64,000 nt of DNA from Actinokineospora bangkokensis (GTDB taxonomy: Bacteria; Actinomycetota; Actinomycetes; Mycobacteriales; Pseudonocardiaceae), in contig NZ_MKQR01000017.1 of assembly GCF_001940455.1 (NCBI RefSeq), positions 288,081-352,080 on the forward strand. Reading direction: 5' to 3'. Below, in pieces: positions 56,256 to 64,000 of this stretch. Made by a program: the position numbers and the translations under genes. How positions within the stretch are numbered: position 1 is the first letter of the stretch; every line of letters starts with the position of its first letter. The notes under the pieces are model-generated. The model was not told where the DNA came from, searched no databases, and saw only the letters and a list, made by a program, of their open reading frames with translations.

Positions 56256-57160
56256 CCGGTCACCTCCGCGGACCTCGCCGCGCGCCAGCGCAGCACGGTG
56301 AAGGCGAGGGTGAGCAGCAGGAGCACCACGCCGATCGCGGCGGAGTAGCCGTGGTCGCGGGTGGTGAACGCGGTGTCGTAGGCGTAGGTGACCAGCACCG
56401 ACGTGGCGTCGCGCGGGCCGCCGCCGGTGAGCACGAAGACGATGTCGAACACCTGGAAGGAGTAGATCACGTTCATCACCACCAGGAAGAACGACGAGGG
56501 CGCCAGCGCGGGCACCGTGACGGCGCGGAAGCGCTGCCAGCCGTTCGCGCCGTCCAACCGGCACGCCTCGTGCAGGGTCGGGTCGACGTTCTGCAGGCCC
56601 GCCAGGTAGATCAGCGCGTTGAACCCCACCCGCCACCACAGCGTCACCAGCACCACCGAGGCGAACGCGGCGGTGCCCCCGGACTGCCACTGCACCGCGG
56701 GCAGGCCCAGGGCGCCGAGCAGCCCGTTGAGCACGCCGTTGTTCTCGTTGAACACCAACGCCCCGGTGAGCGCGGTGGCCACCCCGGACACCGCCATCGG
56801 CAGCACGACGACGGAGCGGAAGAACCCGCGCGCGGGCAGCAGCGAGTTCAGCAGCACCGCCGCGCCCAGGCCCAGCGCCATCGACACGGGCGTCACCACG
56901 GCGGTGAACAGCGCGGTGTTCGCCGTGGCGCGCCAGAAGTGCGGGTCGCCCAGCAGGCGGGTGTAGTTGTCCAGACCCGTCCAGGACGCGTCGCCGAAGC
57001 CGGTGTCGCGCTGGAAGCTGATCGTGACCGCCCACACCAGCGGCAGCAGCGCGAACAGCACCAGCACCAGCAGGTACGGCGAGAGGAACGCCCACGCCGC
57101 GCGCGCCTCCTGCCCGCCGCCCGCCCGACGCGCACGGGCCACGCCCGCCCCCGCGCTCAC
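56252..57160 (-). CDS. Sugar ABC transporter permease (MalF-like)
   Basis: A 302-residue membrane protein from GTG 57160. FLSPYLLVLVLFALLPLVWA is the first helix, and HEACRLDGANGWQRFRAVTV the EAA loop. It pairs with the MalG-like protein to form the channel. It overlaps the binding-protein stop by GTGA and the downstream permease by ATGA. The N-terminal 20 residues are a basic cytoplasmic stretch. Confidence 0.93.
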   Translation of the reverse strand: MSAGAGVARARRAGGGQEARAAWAFLSPYLLVLVLFALLPLVWAVTISFQRDTGFGDASWTGLDNYTRLLGDPHFWRATANTALFTAVVTPVSMALGLGAAVLLNSLLPARGFFRSVVVLPMAVSGVATALTGALVFNENNGVLNGLLGALGLPAVQWQSGGTAAFASVVLVTLWWRVGFNALIYLAGLQNVDPTLHEACRLDGANGWQRFRAVTVPALAPSSFFLVVMNVIYSFQVFDIVFVLTGGGPRDATSVLVTYAYDTAFTTRDHGYSAAIGVVLLLLTLAFTVLRWRAARSAEVTG

Positions 57161-58500
57161 GGGGTGCGCGCCGTGGCCGCGGCGATGCCCTCGGACAGCG
57201 CCGCCAGGGTCGCACCGGTGTCGCGGTCGCCCACGAACGCCTCCTCCAGTTCGTCGCTGAGCACCGCGTTGATGGCGTCCATCGCGGGCGAGGCCACCTG
57301 CTCGGCGTCCTGCGGCAGCACGGTCGTGGCCTGCCCGAGGAACACCGGCGTCAGGTCGGGCCGGGCGGTGAACCGCAGGCCGCCGGAGACCAGGTCGCGG
57401 CGGGTGGGCAGGGCCGAGGACGCCACGCAGAACGAGCGCATCGGGTCCTCGCGGGTGACCAGCTCCAGGAACGCCGCCGCCAACTCGGGCTTGGCCGTGC
57501 CCGCCGTCGCGACCAGGGCGTTGCCGCCGAGGTCCCCGCCGCCGCGCACCCCGCGCGGGGCGAACGTGGCCCCCCACTCGAAGTCCAGCGTGGCGTCGGC
57601 GTCGGGCAGCAGGAACGCGCCGCCGAAGGTCATCGCCGTCGTCTGCCCGTACCAGGTGTCGCTGGCGTAGGTGGTCGACTTGACCGAGGAGTTCGGCGGC
57701 ACGAACCCGCGCCGGAAGAACCCCTGGGTGAACTCCAGCGCCGCCCGCCCGGCCGCCGAGTCCACCGCGGGCGCGCGCAGGTCCGGCGCCAGCACCCGGC
57801 CGTCGGCCTCGAACAGCCACGACAGCCACCGCGTCACCCCGGTCAGCTGCCAGTTGACCGCGAACGGGTACCGGTCCGGCGGCAGCGCCCGCCGCAGCGC
57901 CACCGCGACCTGCTCGAACCGCTCCCACGTCCACGCCTCGTCGAGGGTGGTGGGGATGTCGGTGATCCCGGCCGAGCGCAGCGCCTCGGCGTTGTAGAGC
58001 AGCACGGAGGTGTCGGTGTGGTGCGGCACCCCGAAGGTCCGGTCCCCGCGCCGCACCGCCCGCCACATCGCGGGGGTGAACCGGTCCCCGAACCCGGCGG
58101 GCAGGTGCGGGCCGAGGTCGAGCAGCTGCTGTCCCCCCGCGTACACCCCGAACGTGTCGTAGTCCACCCGGAACACGTCCGGCGCCTGCCCGGCCTGCAA
58201 CTGCGCGTCGATGTTGGTGAAGAAGTTCTCGTACGGCGCGGTGTTGATGAGCACCCGCGTCCCCGGGTTCTCCCGCGTGAACGCGGCGGCCAGCTCGCGG
58301 AAGGCGCCGAGTTCGGCCTCCGTCCCCCACGTGGTGAACGACAACGCCCCCGGGTCGCCCGCCGCCGACCGCCGCGGCACGAACCCGCACGCGGAACCCC
58401 CCACCACCGCGACCACCGCACCCGCTGCGGCCAGGAACGCCCTGCGCCCCAACCGGTTCGGCCCAGCGCTCACCACACCGCCACCGACGCCCCGCCGCAC
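57157..58500 (-). CDS. Sugar ABC transporter substrate-binding lipoprotein
   Basis: A 447-residue extracytoplasmic binding protein from GTG 58500; GTG 58473 is an equally plausible start. A twin-arginine-like and lipoprotein signal (NRLGRRAFLAAAGAV followed by VGGSAC with the lipid-bearing Cys) is followed by a type-I family-1 binding domain (LSFTTWGTEAELGAF, GQAPDVFRVDYDTFGVYAGG, PTTLDEAWTWERF). It captures an oligosaccharide or glycoside outside the cell. The operon runs leftward into two permeases; no local regulator or hydrolase indicates the sugar. Confidence 0.92.
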   Translation of the reverse strand: MRRGVGGGVVSAGPNRLGRRAFLAAAGAVVAVVGGSACGFVPRRSAAGDPGALSFTTWGTEAELGAFRELAAAFTRENPGTRVLINTAPYENFFTNIDAQLQAGQAPDVFRVDYDTFGVYAGGQQLLDLGPHLPAGFGDRFTPAMWRAVRRGDRTFGVPHHTDTSVLLYNAEALRSAGITDIPTTLDEAWTWERFEQVAVALRRALPPDRYPFAVNWQLTGVTRWLSWLFEADGRVLAPDLRAPAVDSAAGRAALEFTQGFFRRGFVPPNSSVKSTTYASDTWYGQTTAMTFGGAFLLPDADATLDFEWGATFAPRGVRGGGDLGGNALVATAGTAKPELAAAFLELVTREDPMRSFCVASSALPTRRDLVSGGLRFTARPDLTPVFLGQATTVLPQDAEQVASPAMDAINAVLSDELEEAFVGDRDTGATLAALSEGIAAATARTP

Positions 58501-58589
58501 GCCCGGCCGCCGACCGCCGTCTCCCCCGCAGGCTCTGCCATGGGCTCAATCTTGCAGCCTCACCCCCGGTTCGGCTGGCCGCCGAGCGC

Positions 58590-61361
58590 TCAGGGCTCGG
58601 GCGCGGGGCGGCCGCCCGAAGTGGACAGCGCCCGCTCGACCCTGACGCGCAGGTCCCGCACGACGTCGTGCCTGCCCTGTTCCCGGCACAGCCGCTCGGC
58701 CTCGGACCACGCCGCCGCCGCGCGGTCGGCGCGCCCGGCGCCGCTGTGGGCCTCGCCCAGCCGGATCAGGGTGTGGGTGCGGGCGTAGGTGCTGCCGAGG
58801 CTGTCCAGCAGCGCCGCCGCGCGCTCCAGGTGGCGGGTGGCGTCGGGGTCGCCGCCGCGGAGCGCGATCTCACCGAGGCTGTCGAGCGCCGCCGCCTCCA
58901 GGTCGCGGTCGCGCGCCCGCCGGGCGCGGCTGAGCGCCTCACCGCACAGCCGCGCGGCCGTGTCGTGGTGGTCCAGCCGGGAGTGGTAGAGGCCGATGGC
59001 GTTGAGCACCTGGATCTCGGCGCGCCCGAGGCCGAGCGCGCGATACCCGCCGAGCGCCTGCGCCGCGTGCTCGACGGCGCCGAGGTGGTCGTCGAACTCG
59101 CCGAGCGCCCACGCGAGGGTGTGGTGGGCCTGGGCGGTGCCGAGGTCGTCCCCCGCCGCTTCGCGCAGGGCCGTGCGCAGGTGGGTCAGCGCCACGCGCC
59201 GGTCGCCGCGGCGGGCGTGCGCGGCACCGAGCAGCCGGTGCGCGAGCGCGTGGGCCGTCGGGTCACCCAGCCGTTCCGCCGCCGCGCACCCGAGCGCGAG
59301 GGAGGTGACGTGGTCGGTGTCGTGGCCGCGCCGGTGGTGGTAGGTGTGCAGCGCCCACGCGAGGTCCCAGGCGCCGCGGTGGTCCCCCAGCCCGGCGGCG
59401 GTGCCCTGGGCGGCGAGGAGGCAGGCGTGCTCGGCGTCGAACCACGCCAGCGCGCGGTTCCTCGACCCCTCGTCCCCGCCCACTCCCGGCGGGTGCCTGC
59501 CCGGGTCGAGGGCGCGGTCGTGGGCGGTGGCGGCGCGGCCCAGGTGGGCGATGACCCGTCGCTGCGCGGCGCCCACCTCCTCGGGGTGGGCGCGCGCCTG
59601 CGCCTCGGCGTGCGCGCGGACCAGGTCGTGCATCCGGTACCGGCCCGGCACGGGGGCGTGCACCAGCGACACCGCCTCCAAGTCGTCGAGCAGGCGCGCC
59701 ACCTGGTCGGCGTCCACGCCCACCAGCGCCGCGGCGTTGTCGACACCGGTGTCCGGGCCGGGGCAGGCGCCGAGCAACCGGTAGAGGCGGCGCTGCTCCG
59801 GGTCGAGGTGGCGGGTGGACCAGGACAGCACGGCGGGCACGCTGGCGGCCGGATCGGCGTCGGAGAGCGCGTCCAAGCCCGCGCGCCGGATGTGCCCGAC
59901 CAGGTCCGCGACGCCGAGGTGCGACCGGGTGCGCAGCCTCCCCGCCGCCACCGCCAGGGCGAGCGGGAACCCCCGGCAGGCCTCGACGAGGTCGGCGGTA
60001 CCGGGGTCAGCGCCGACGGCGGCGCCCAACCTGGCGGTGAGGAGCGCCAGCGACCCCGCCCGGTCCAGCGGCGCCAGGTCGACGTGGTGGGCCCACCGGG
60101 TGCTCACCAGGCCGGTGAGCCTGCGCCTGCTGGTGATCACGGTCGCGCACCGCCCACCACCGGGTAGCAGGTCGACGACCTGGGCCGCGTCGTGGGCGTT
60201 GTCGAGCACGACGAGCACCGCGCGGTCGGCCAGCGCGCTGCGCAGCAGGGCGGCGCGGTCCCGGGGATCGGTGCCCGCGTGCGCGGGGTCCACCCCCAGC
60301 GCGGTGAGGAATCCCCGGACAGCCGCGTCGGCGGTCACCGGTTCGCCCGGCCCGAAACCGCCGAGGTCGACGTGCAACTGCCCGTCCGGGAAGCGCGCCG
60401 CGCTGCGGTGCGCCCAGTGCAACGCGAGGGCGGTCTTGCCGATCCCCCCTGGGCCGGAGATCACCACGACGGGGTCCGGGCGTTCCCCCAGGACCGCGTC
60501 GAGGGCGCGCAACTGCTCGTCGCGGGCGCTGAGCACCGGGATGTCGGCGGGCAGCTGACGGGGCACGTCGGGCGGGGGTGCGGGAGCCCGCCCGGGGTGG
60601 GTGCCGTCGAGCAGTCGCGCGTGCAGCGCGGCGAACTCCGCACCCGGGCCGGTGCCCATCTCCGCGGCCAGGTCGCGCAGGTACACCTGGCAGGCCGCCA
60701 GCGCCTCGGCGTGGGCGCCCGCGGCGGCCAGGCAGCGCACGAGCAGCAGGTGCGTGGGTTCGCGCAGCGGGTTGGCCAGGGAGAGCGCCCGCAGCTCGTC
60801 CACCAGGGCGGGCGCGGGGCGGCCCGCGTCGAGCTCGCCTGCCAGCAGCGCCTCGGTGGCGGTGAGGCGCTGCTCGGCCAACCGCGCGCGGTCGCCGTCG
60901 AGCGCGGGCAGGTCCACGTCGGCGAACGGCTCGCCGCGCCAGCAGCCCAGCGCCGAGCGCAGCAGGTCGGCGGCGAGGTCGCGCGACGACGCCCCGCCCG
61001 CCCTGGACACCAGGTCGCGGAACCGGTGCAGGTCCACCGACTCGTCCGGCACGTCGAGCGCGTAGCCGTGCGGGGCGGACCGGACAAGGGTCTTCGCCCG
61101 GTCCCCGAGCAGTTGGCGCAGCGCCCGGATGGTCTGCTGGACCACGTTGCGCGGGTCCCTGGGCAGGGGACGACCGCCCGGGGACCACAGCAGGTCCACC
61201 ACCCGGTCCACCGTGACGCCCGCGCCACGGGCCAGCAGCAGCGCGACCAGGACGCCCCGCCGGTTGGTGCCCGCGACCGCGACCTCGCGCCCCGCCGCGT
61301 CGCGGACCCGGAGCGGGCCGAGCACGTCGAAGGTGAAGCCCGCGACCCCCGAAGACGACAC
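58590..61361 (-). CDS. SARP-NB-ARC-TPR transcriptional activator (AfsR-like)
   Basis: A 923-residue regulator from about GTG 61361. Residues 5-100 are the OmpR-like winged helix of SARP proteins (FDVLGPLRVRDAAGREVAV..., RNVVQQTIRALRQLLGD), 105-245 the bacterial transcriptional activator domain, about 265-540 the NB-ARC ATPase with Walker A GPGGIGKTALALH and a GxP-like GFPLALAVAAGRL, and the C-terminus a set of TPR-like helices. AfsR-type proteins activate antibiotic genes after phosphorylation by kinases; a PknB-type kinase gene lies 9 kb to the left, though a link is not shown. It may act on this genome's biosynthetic clusters globally. Confidence 0.92.
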   Translation of the reverse strand: MSSSGVAGFTFDVLGPLRVRDAAGREVAVAGTNRRGVLVALLLARGAGVTVDRVVDLLWSPGGRPLPRDPRNVVQQTIRALRQLLGDRAKTLVRSAPHGYALDVPDESVDLHRFRDLVSRAGGASSRDLAADLLRSALGCWRGEPFADVDLPALDGDRARLAEQRLTATEALLAGELDAGRPAPALVDELRALSLANPLREPTHLLLVRCLAAAGAHAEALAACQVYLRDLAAEMGTGPGAEFAALHARLLDGTHPGRAPAPPPDVPRQLPADIPVLSARDEQLRALDAVLGERPDPVVVISGPGGIGKTALALHWAHRSAARFPDGQLHVDLGGFGPGEPVTADAAVRGFLTALGVDPAHAGTDPRDRAALLRSALADRAVLVVLDNAHDAAQVVDLLPGGGRCATVITSRRRLTGLVSTRWAHHVDLAPLDRAGSLALLTARLGAAVGADPGTADLVEACRGFPLALAVAAGRLRTRSHLGVADLVGHIRRAGLDALSDADPAASVPAVLSWSTRHLDPEQRRLYRLLGACPGPDTGVDNAAALVGVDADQVARLLDDLEAVSLVHAPVPGRYRMHDLVRAHAEAQARAHPEEVGAAQRRVIAHLGRAATAHDRALDPGRHPPGVGGDEGSRNRALAWFDAEHACLLAAQGTAAGLGDHRGAWDLAWALHTYHHRRGHDTDHVTSLALGCAAAERLGDPTAHALAHRLLGAAHARRGDRRVALTHLRTALREAAGDDLGTAQAHHTLAWALGEFDDHLGAVEHAAQALGGYRALGLGRAEIQVLNAIGLYHSRLDHHDTAARLCGEALSRARRARDRDLEAAALDSLGEIALRGGDPDATRHLERAAALLDSLGSTYARTHTLIRLGEAHSGAGRADRAAAAWSEAERLCREQGRHDVVRDLRVRVERALSTSGGRPAPEP

Positions 61362-61524
61362 ATCCTCAGCGTAGGTGGGGCAGGGGCGGCGCGCACGCCC
61401 CCCGGCAGGACAGATCGAGGACAACCCGGCAGCTCAGCGCCGGTTCAGCGCCGATTCAGCGATCCCGTCGACAGTTGACCAAGCCAACGAGCGGTTGGTG
61501 GACGACAACCGGAAGGCGGACGGC

Positions 61525-61905
61525 ATGAAGCACATCGGCACGGTCCTCGCCCTGGCGGGGGCATTCGCGATCACGGGGGCGACCGTCGGGGCGACAGGCG
61601 CCTCGGCGTCCCCCGCGGGGGCGCAGAGCTGGCACGAGGCCAGCGTGGGGGGCGGCAACTCCGGCGGGGCGGTGACGCTCCGGGACTGCTACCACCCGAC
61701 CCAGACCCCCACCACGAGCTGCGGCCCCGTCGCGTCGGTGCCCACCGGCACGGTGGTGCACGTGGTGTGCCAGGCGGGCGGCCAGAACATCTACGGCAAC
61801 GCCGTCTGGGACTACGTCGTGACCCCCTACGGCGAGGGCTACATGGCGGACTACTACCTGTTCACCGGGTACGACGGCTGGATCCCGAGCGTCGACCGCT
61901 GCTAG
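61525..61905 (+). CDS. Small secreted SH3-like protein
   Basis: A 126-residue secreted protein. Residues 1-29 are a signal peptide (VLALAGAFAITGATVG, then ASASPAGA). The mature part has four cysteines in two pairs (RDCYHP/TTSCGP and VVCQAG/VDRC) and a beta-rich SH3b-like pattern (VPTGTVVHVVCQAG, WDYVVTPYGEGYMADYYLF), which is common in small actinomycete secreted proteins that bind cell-wall material. The substrate is unknown. ATG has GGAAGGCGG upstream, and a strong terminator follows. Confidence 0.8.
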   Translation: MKHIGTVLALAGAFAITGATVGATGASASPAGAQSWHEASVGGGNSGGAVTLRDCYHPTQTPTTSCGPVASVPTGTVVHVVCQAGGQNIYGNAVWDYVVTPYGEGYMADYYLFTGYDGWIPSVDRC

Positions 61906-61914
61906 CGCGCACCC

Positions 61915-61950
61915 CGCTCGGGGGACGGGCACCCGCCCGTCCCCCGAGCG
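61915..61950. terminator. Bidirectional terminator
   Basis: CGCTCGGGGGACGGGC (61915-61930) pairs exactly with 61935-61950 around a 4-base loop, between convergent genes. Confidence 0.85.
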
Positions 61951-61959
61951 CGACGGGGC

Positions 61960-63477
61960 TCAGGGCTTGAGGTCGCGCTTGAGGATCTTGCCGGTGGGGC
62001 CCTTGGGGAGGGTGTCGACGAAGGTGATGCCGCGGGGGTACTTGTAGGCGGCGAGGTGCTGCTTGCAGTGCTCGACCAGGTCCTGCTCGGTGGTGGTGGA
62101 GCCCGGTTCGAGGGTGACGTAGGCGATGACCTCCTCGCCGAGGCGGGAGTCCGGCTTGCCGATGACGGCGGCCTCGACGACGGCGGGGTGCTCGTAGAGG
62201 ACTTCCTCGACCTCGCGGGGGTAGACGTTGTAGCCGCCGCGGATGATGAGGTCCTTGAGGCGGTCGACGACGAAGAAGTAGCCGTCCTCGTCCTGGTAGC
62301 CCAGGTCGCCGGAGTGGAACCAGCCGTCGCGGAGGGCGGCGGCGGTGTCCTCGGGGCGCTTGTAGTAGCCCTTCATGACGTTGTGGCCGCGGATGACGAT
62401 CTCCCCGACGTGGGCCGCACCGCGCGGGAGCTCGGTGCCGTCGGGGTCGACGACCTTGGTGTCCACGCCCCAGATCGGCTTGCCGATGGACAGGACCTTG
62501 CGGTCCTGGGCGCTGGTGTTGAACGTGGTGGTGCTGGCGGTCTCCGACAGCCCGTAGCCCTCCAGCACGACCACGCCGGGGAACTTCTCCTCGAAGGCGC
62601 GGATCACCTCGCCGGGCATCGAGGCGCCGCCGGAGAGCGCGGCGCGCAGGCTGGTCAGGTCGCGGCCCTCGGCCGGGTGGTGCAGCAGGGCGACGAACAT
62701 CGTCGGCACGCCCAGGAACAGGGTGCACCGGTGCGCCTCGACCGCGTCGAGGACGGCGGCGGGTTCGAAGCGCGGGACGAGCACGAGCGTGGCGCCGAAG
62801 CGCACCGCCACGTTGAGCACGCTGGAGAGCCCGAAGACGTGGAACAGCGGCAGCACGGCCACCGACACGTCGTCGGGGCGGGCGCCGAAGATCGAACCGG
62901 CCAGGGTGCAGTTCATGTAGAGCTGGAAGTGGCTCAGCTCGGCGCCCTTGGGCTTGCCGGTGGTGCCGCTGGTGTAGAGCAGCACGGCGGTGTCCTCGGC
63001 GGACCCGGCGTGGAACAGGCCGGTGTCCTGCGCGGCGAGCAGGTCGTCGAAGGGCAGCGCGCCCGCGGGCGGCGGGGCGCCGGTGGCGCTGACGACGTAG
63101 GTCGCCACCCCGCCCGCCCTGGCCGCGCCGTCGACGGCGGAGGCGGTGAACAGCTCGAAGGTGATCAGCGCCCGGGAGTCGCTGTCGGTGAGGTGGTAGG
63201 CGATCTCGGTCGCGGTCAGCAGCGGGTTGAGCGGCACCACGACCAGCCCGGCCTTGAGCGCGCCGAAGTAGGCGAGCAGGAACTGCGGCACGTTGGGCAG
63301 GTGCACCGCGACCTTGTCCCCCGGCCGCAGGCCGAGCCCGCGCAGCGCGGTGGCCACCCGCCCGGACAGCGCGTCCACCTGGGCGTAGGTGACCGCGCGG
63401 TCACCGGCGTGCGCGAGCGGTTTGTCCGGGTGGGCGGCCGCGGACTCGCGGAGGATCGTGGCGAGGTTGAACGACAT
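61960..63477 (-). CDS. Long-chain fatty-acid-CoA ligase (ANL superfamily)
   Basis: A 505-residue acyl-CoA synthetase. LLYTSGTTGKPKGAELSH is the AMP-binding P-loop, VLEGYGLSETAS the A5 motif, HSGDLGYQDEDGYFFVVDR with LIIRGGYNVYPREVEEV the A7-A8 hinge, and PKGPTGKILKRDL the terminal lysine motif. It makes acyl-CoA from a fatty or aromatic acid, ATP and CoA. The start has GGAGAACCACATCG upstream. It lies 46 bases downstream of an acyl-CoA dehydrogenase gene, so the two probably form a beta-oxidation-type operon. Confidence 0.92.
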   Translation of the reverse strand: MSFNLATILRESAAAHPDKPLAHAGDRAVTYAQVDALSGRVATALRGLGLRPGDKVAVHLPNVPQFLLAYFGALKAGLVVVPLNPLLTATEIAYHLTDSDSRALITFELFTASAVDGAARAGGVATYVVSATGAPPPAGALPFDDLLAAQDTGLFHAGSAEDTAVLLYTSGTTGKPKGAELSHFQLYMNCTLAGSIFGARPDDVSVAVLPLFHVFGLSSVLNVAVRFGATLVLVPRFEPAAVLDAVEAHRCTLFLGVPTMFVALLHHPAEGRDLTSLRAALSGGASMPGEVIRAFEEKFPGVVVLEGYGLSETASTTTFNTSAQDRKVLSIGKPIWGVDTKVVDPDGTELPRGAAHVGEIVIRGHNVMKGYYKRPEDTAAALRDGWFHSGDLGYQDEDGYFFVVDRLKDLIIRGGYNVYPREVEEVLYEHPAVVEAAVIGKPDSRLGEEVIAYVTLEPGSTTTEQDLVEHCKQHLAAYKYPRGITFVDTLPKGPTGKILKRDLKP

Positions 63478-63523
63478 CGATGTGGTTCTCCTTCACGCGT
63501 GCGGTGCCCGCGGCCGGGCCGGG

Positions 63524-64000
63524 TCAGCGGGCCTCTCGGGCGGCGGCCTGGCGGCGCAGCTCGCTCTTGGCCAGCGCGTTCTTGTGGACCTCGTCGGGGC
63601 CGTCGGCGAAGCGCAGCGTCCGCACGCCCGCGTACATCGCCGCCAGCGGGAAGTCCTGGGACAGGCCCCCGGCGCCGTGCACCTGGATGGCCTTGTCCAG
63701 GATCCACTGCACGGTCTCCGGGGTGGCGATCTTGATGGCCTGGATCTCGGTGTGCGCGCCCTTGTTGCCGACGGTGTCCATCAGCCACGCGGTCTTGAGC
63801 ACCAGCAGCCGCAGCTGCTCCAGCTTGACCCGCGCCTCGGCGATCCAGGTGCGCACCACGCCCTGCTCGGCGATCGGCCTGCCGAAGGCCACCCGGTCCT
63901 CGGCGCGCGCGCACATCAGCTCGATGGCCCGCTCGGCGATGCCGATGCTGCGCATGCAGTGGTGGATGCGGCCGGGGCCGAGCCGGGCCTGGGCGATGCC
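63524..64000 (-). CDS. Acyl-CoA dehydrogenase, C-terminal fragment
   Basis: The 3' part of a gene that continues beyond the window's right edge; the frame is open to base 64000. It contains the FAD- and subunit-contact helices of the acyl-CoA dehydrogenase family: [65 protein letters not shown] and the end [20 protein letters not shown]. This enzyme introduces a trans-2 double bond in acyl-CoA and passes electrons to ETF. It is paired with the CoA ligase 46 bases downstream. Confidence 0.92.
   Translation of the reverse strand, partial: GIAQARLGPGRIHHCMRSIGIAERAIELMCARAEDRVAFGRPIAEQGVVRTWIAEARVKLEQLRLLVLKTAWLMDTVGNKGAHTEIQAIKIATPETVQWILDKAIQVHGAGGLSQDFPLAAMYAGVRTLRFADGPDEVHKNALAKSELRRQAAAREAR

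Overview
The window is about 74% GC by eye, uses many GTG starts and compact ATGA/GTGA overlaps, and carries SARP, MerR, TetR and PknB-type regulators, ESX/WXG100 proteins and a secondary-metabolite locus. This points to a filamentous actinomycete, plausibly a Pseudonocardiales genus such as Actinosynnema, Saccharothrix or Actinokineospora. I cannot fix the genus from sequence alone.

Layout. 0-1.7 kb is the end of another biosynthetic locus (NRPS tail and a GT1 glycosyltransferase). 1.7-2.2 kb is a non-coding block of long hairpins whose main unit recurs at 38.6 kb. 2.2-8.2 kb holds a LacI regulator with a secreted GH30 glycosidase, a decayed transporter with an internal inversion, a GNAT protein, and an fprA gene under an iron box. 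8.4-12.8 kb is an operon of ESX-associated proteins without secretion machinery. 13.0-15.9 kb has an MFS carrier, a NUDIX hydrolase and a PfkB kinase.

16-41 kb is the centre of interest: a probable nucleoside-antibiotic cluster joining two modules. The first makes a C-nucleoside of formycin type. It contains a lysine N6-hydroxylase, a cupin/methionyl-tRNA-synthetase-like fusion that would form an N-N bond, a saccharopine-dehydrogenase-like protein, an ATP-grasp ligase, a flavin oxidase and an aminotransferase, which together could build an aminopyrazole. A beta-RFAP-synthase-like enzyme would then attach it to PRPP through carbon, and PurC-, PurB-, PurH(N-terminal)- and PurA-like enzymes would build the pyrimidine half. 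The second module is the HisG-like / SDR / SAICAR-synthetase-like trio known from pentostatin and coformycin, which make adenosine deaminase inhibitors. The inhibitor would protect the adenosine-like C-nucleoside from deamination. A HAD phosphatase, an MFS exporter, oxygenases and a ParB-domain StrR-like regulator complete the region. Two LLM flavin monooxygenases and a KSTD-like flavoprotein (41-45 kb) may be a separate unit.

45-64 kb looks like ordinary accessory genome: a secreted S33 peptidase, a Ser/Thr kinase, an amino-acid permease, a TetR/MFS pair with three operators, a double-MerR regulator beside an erythromycin esterase, a sugar ABC transporter, a SARP/NB-ARC/TPR regulator, a small secreted protein, and acyl-CoA ligase and dehydrogenase genes running off the end. 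I saw no tRNA, rRNA, CRISPR array, insertion sequence or integrase.
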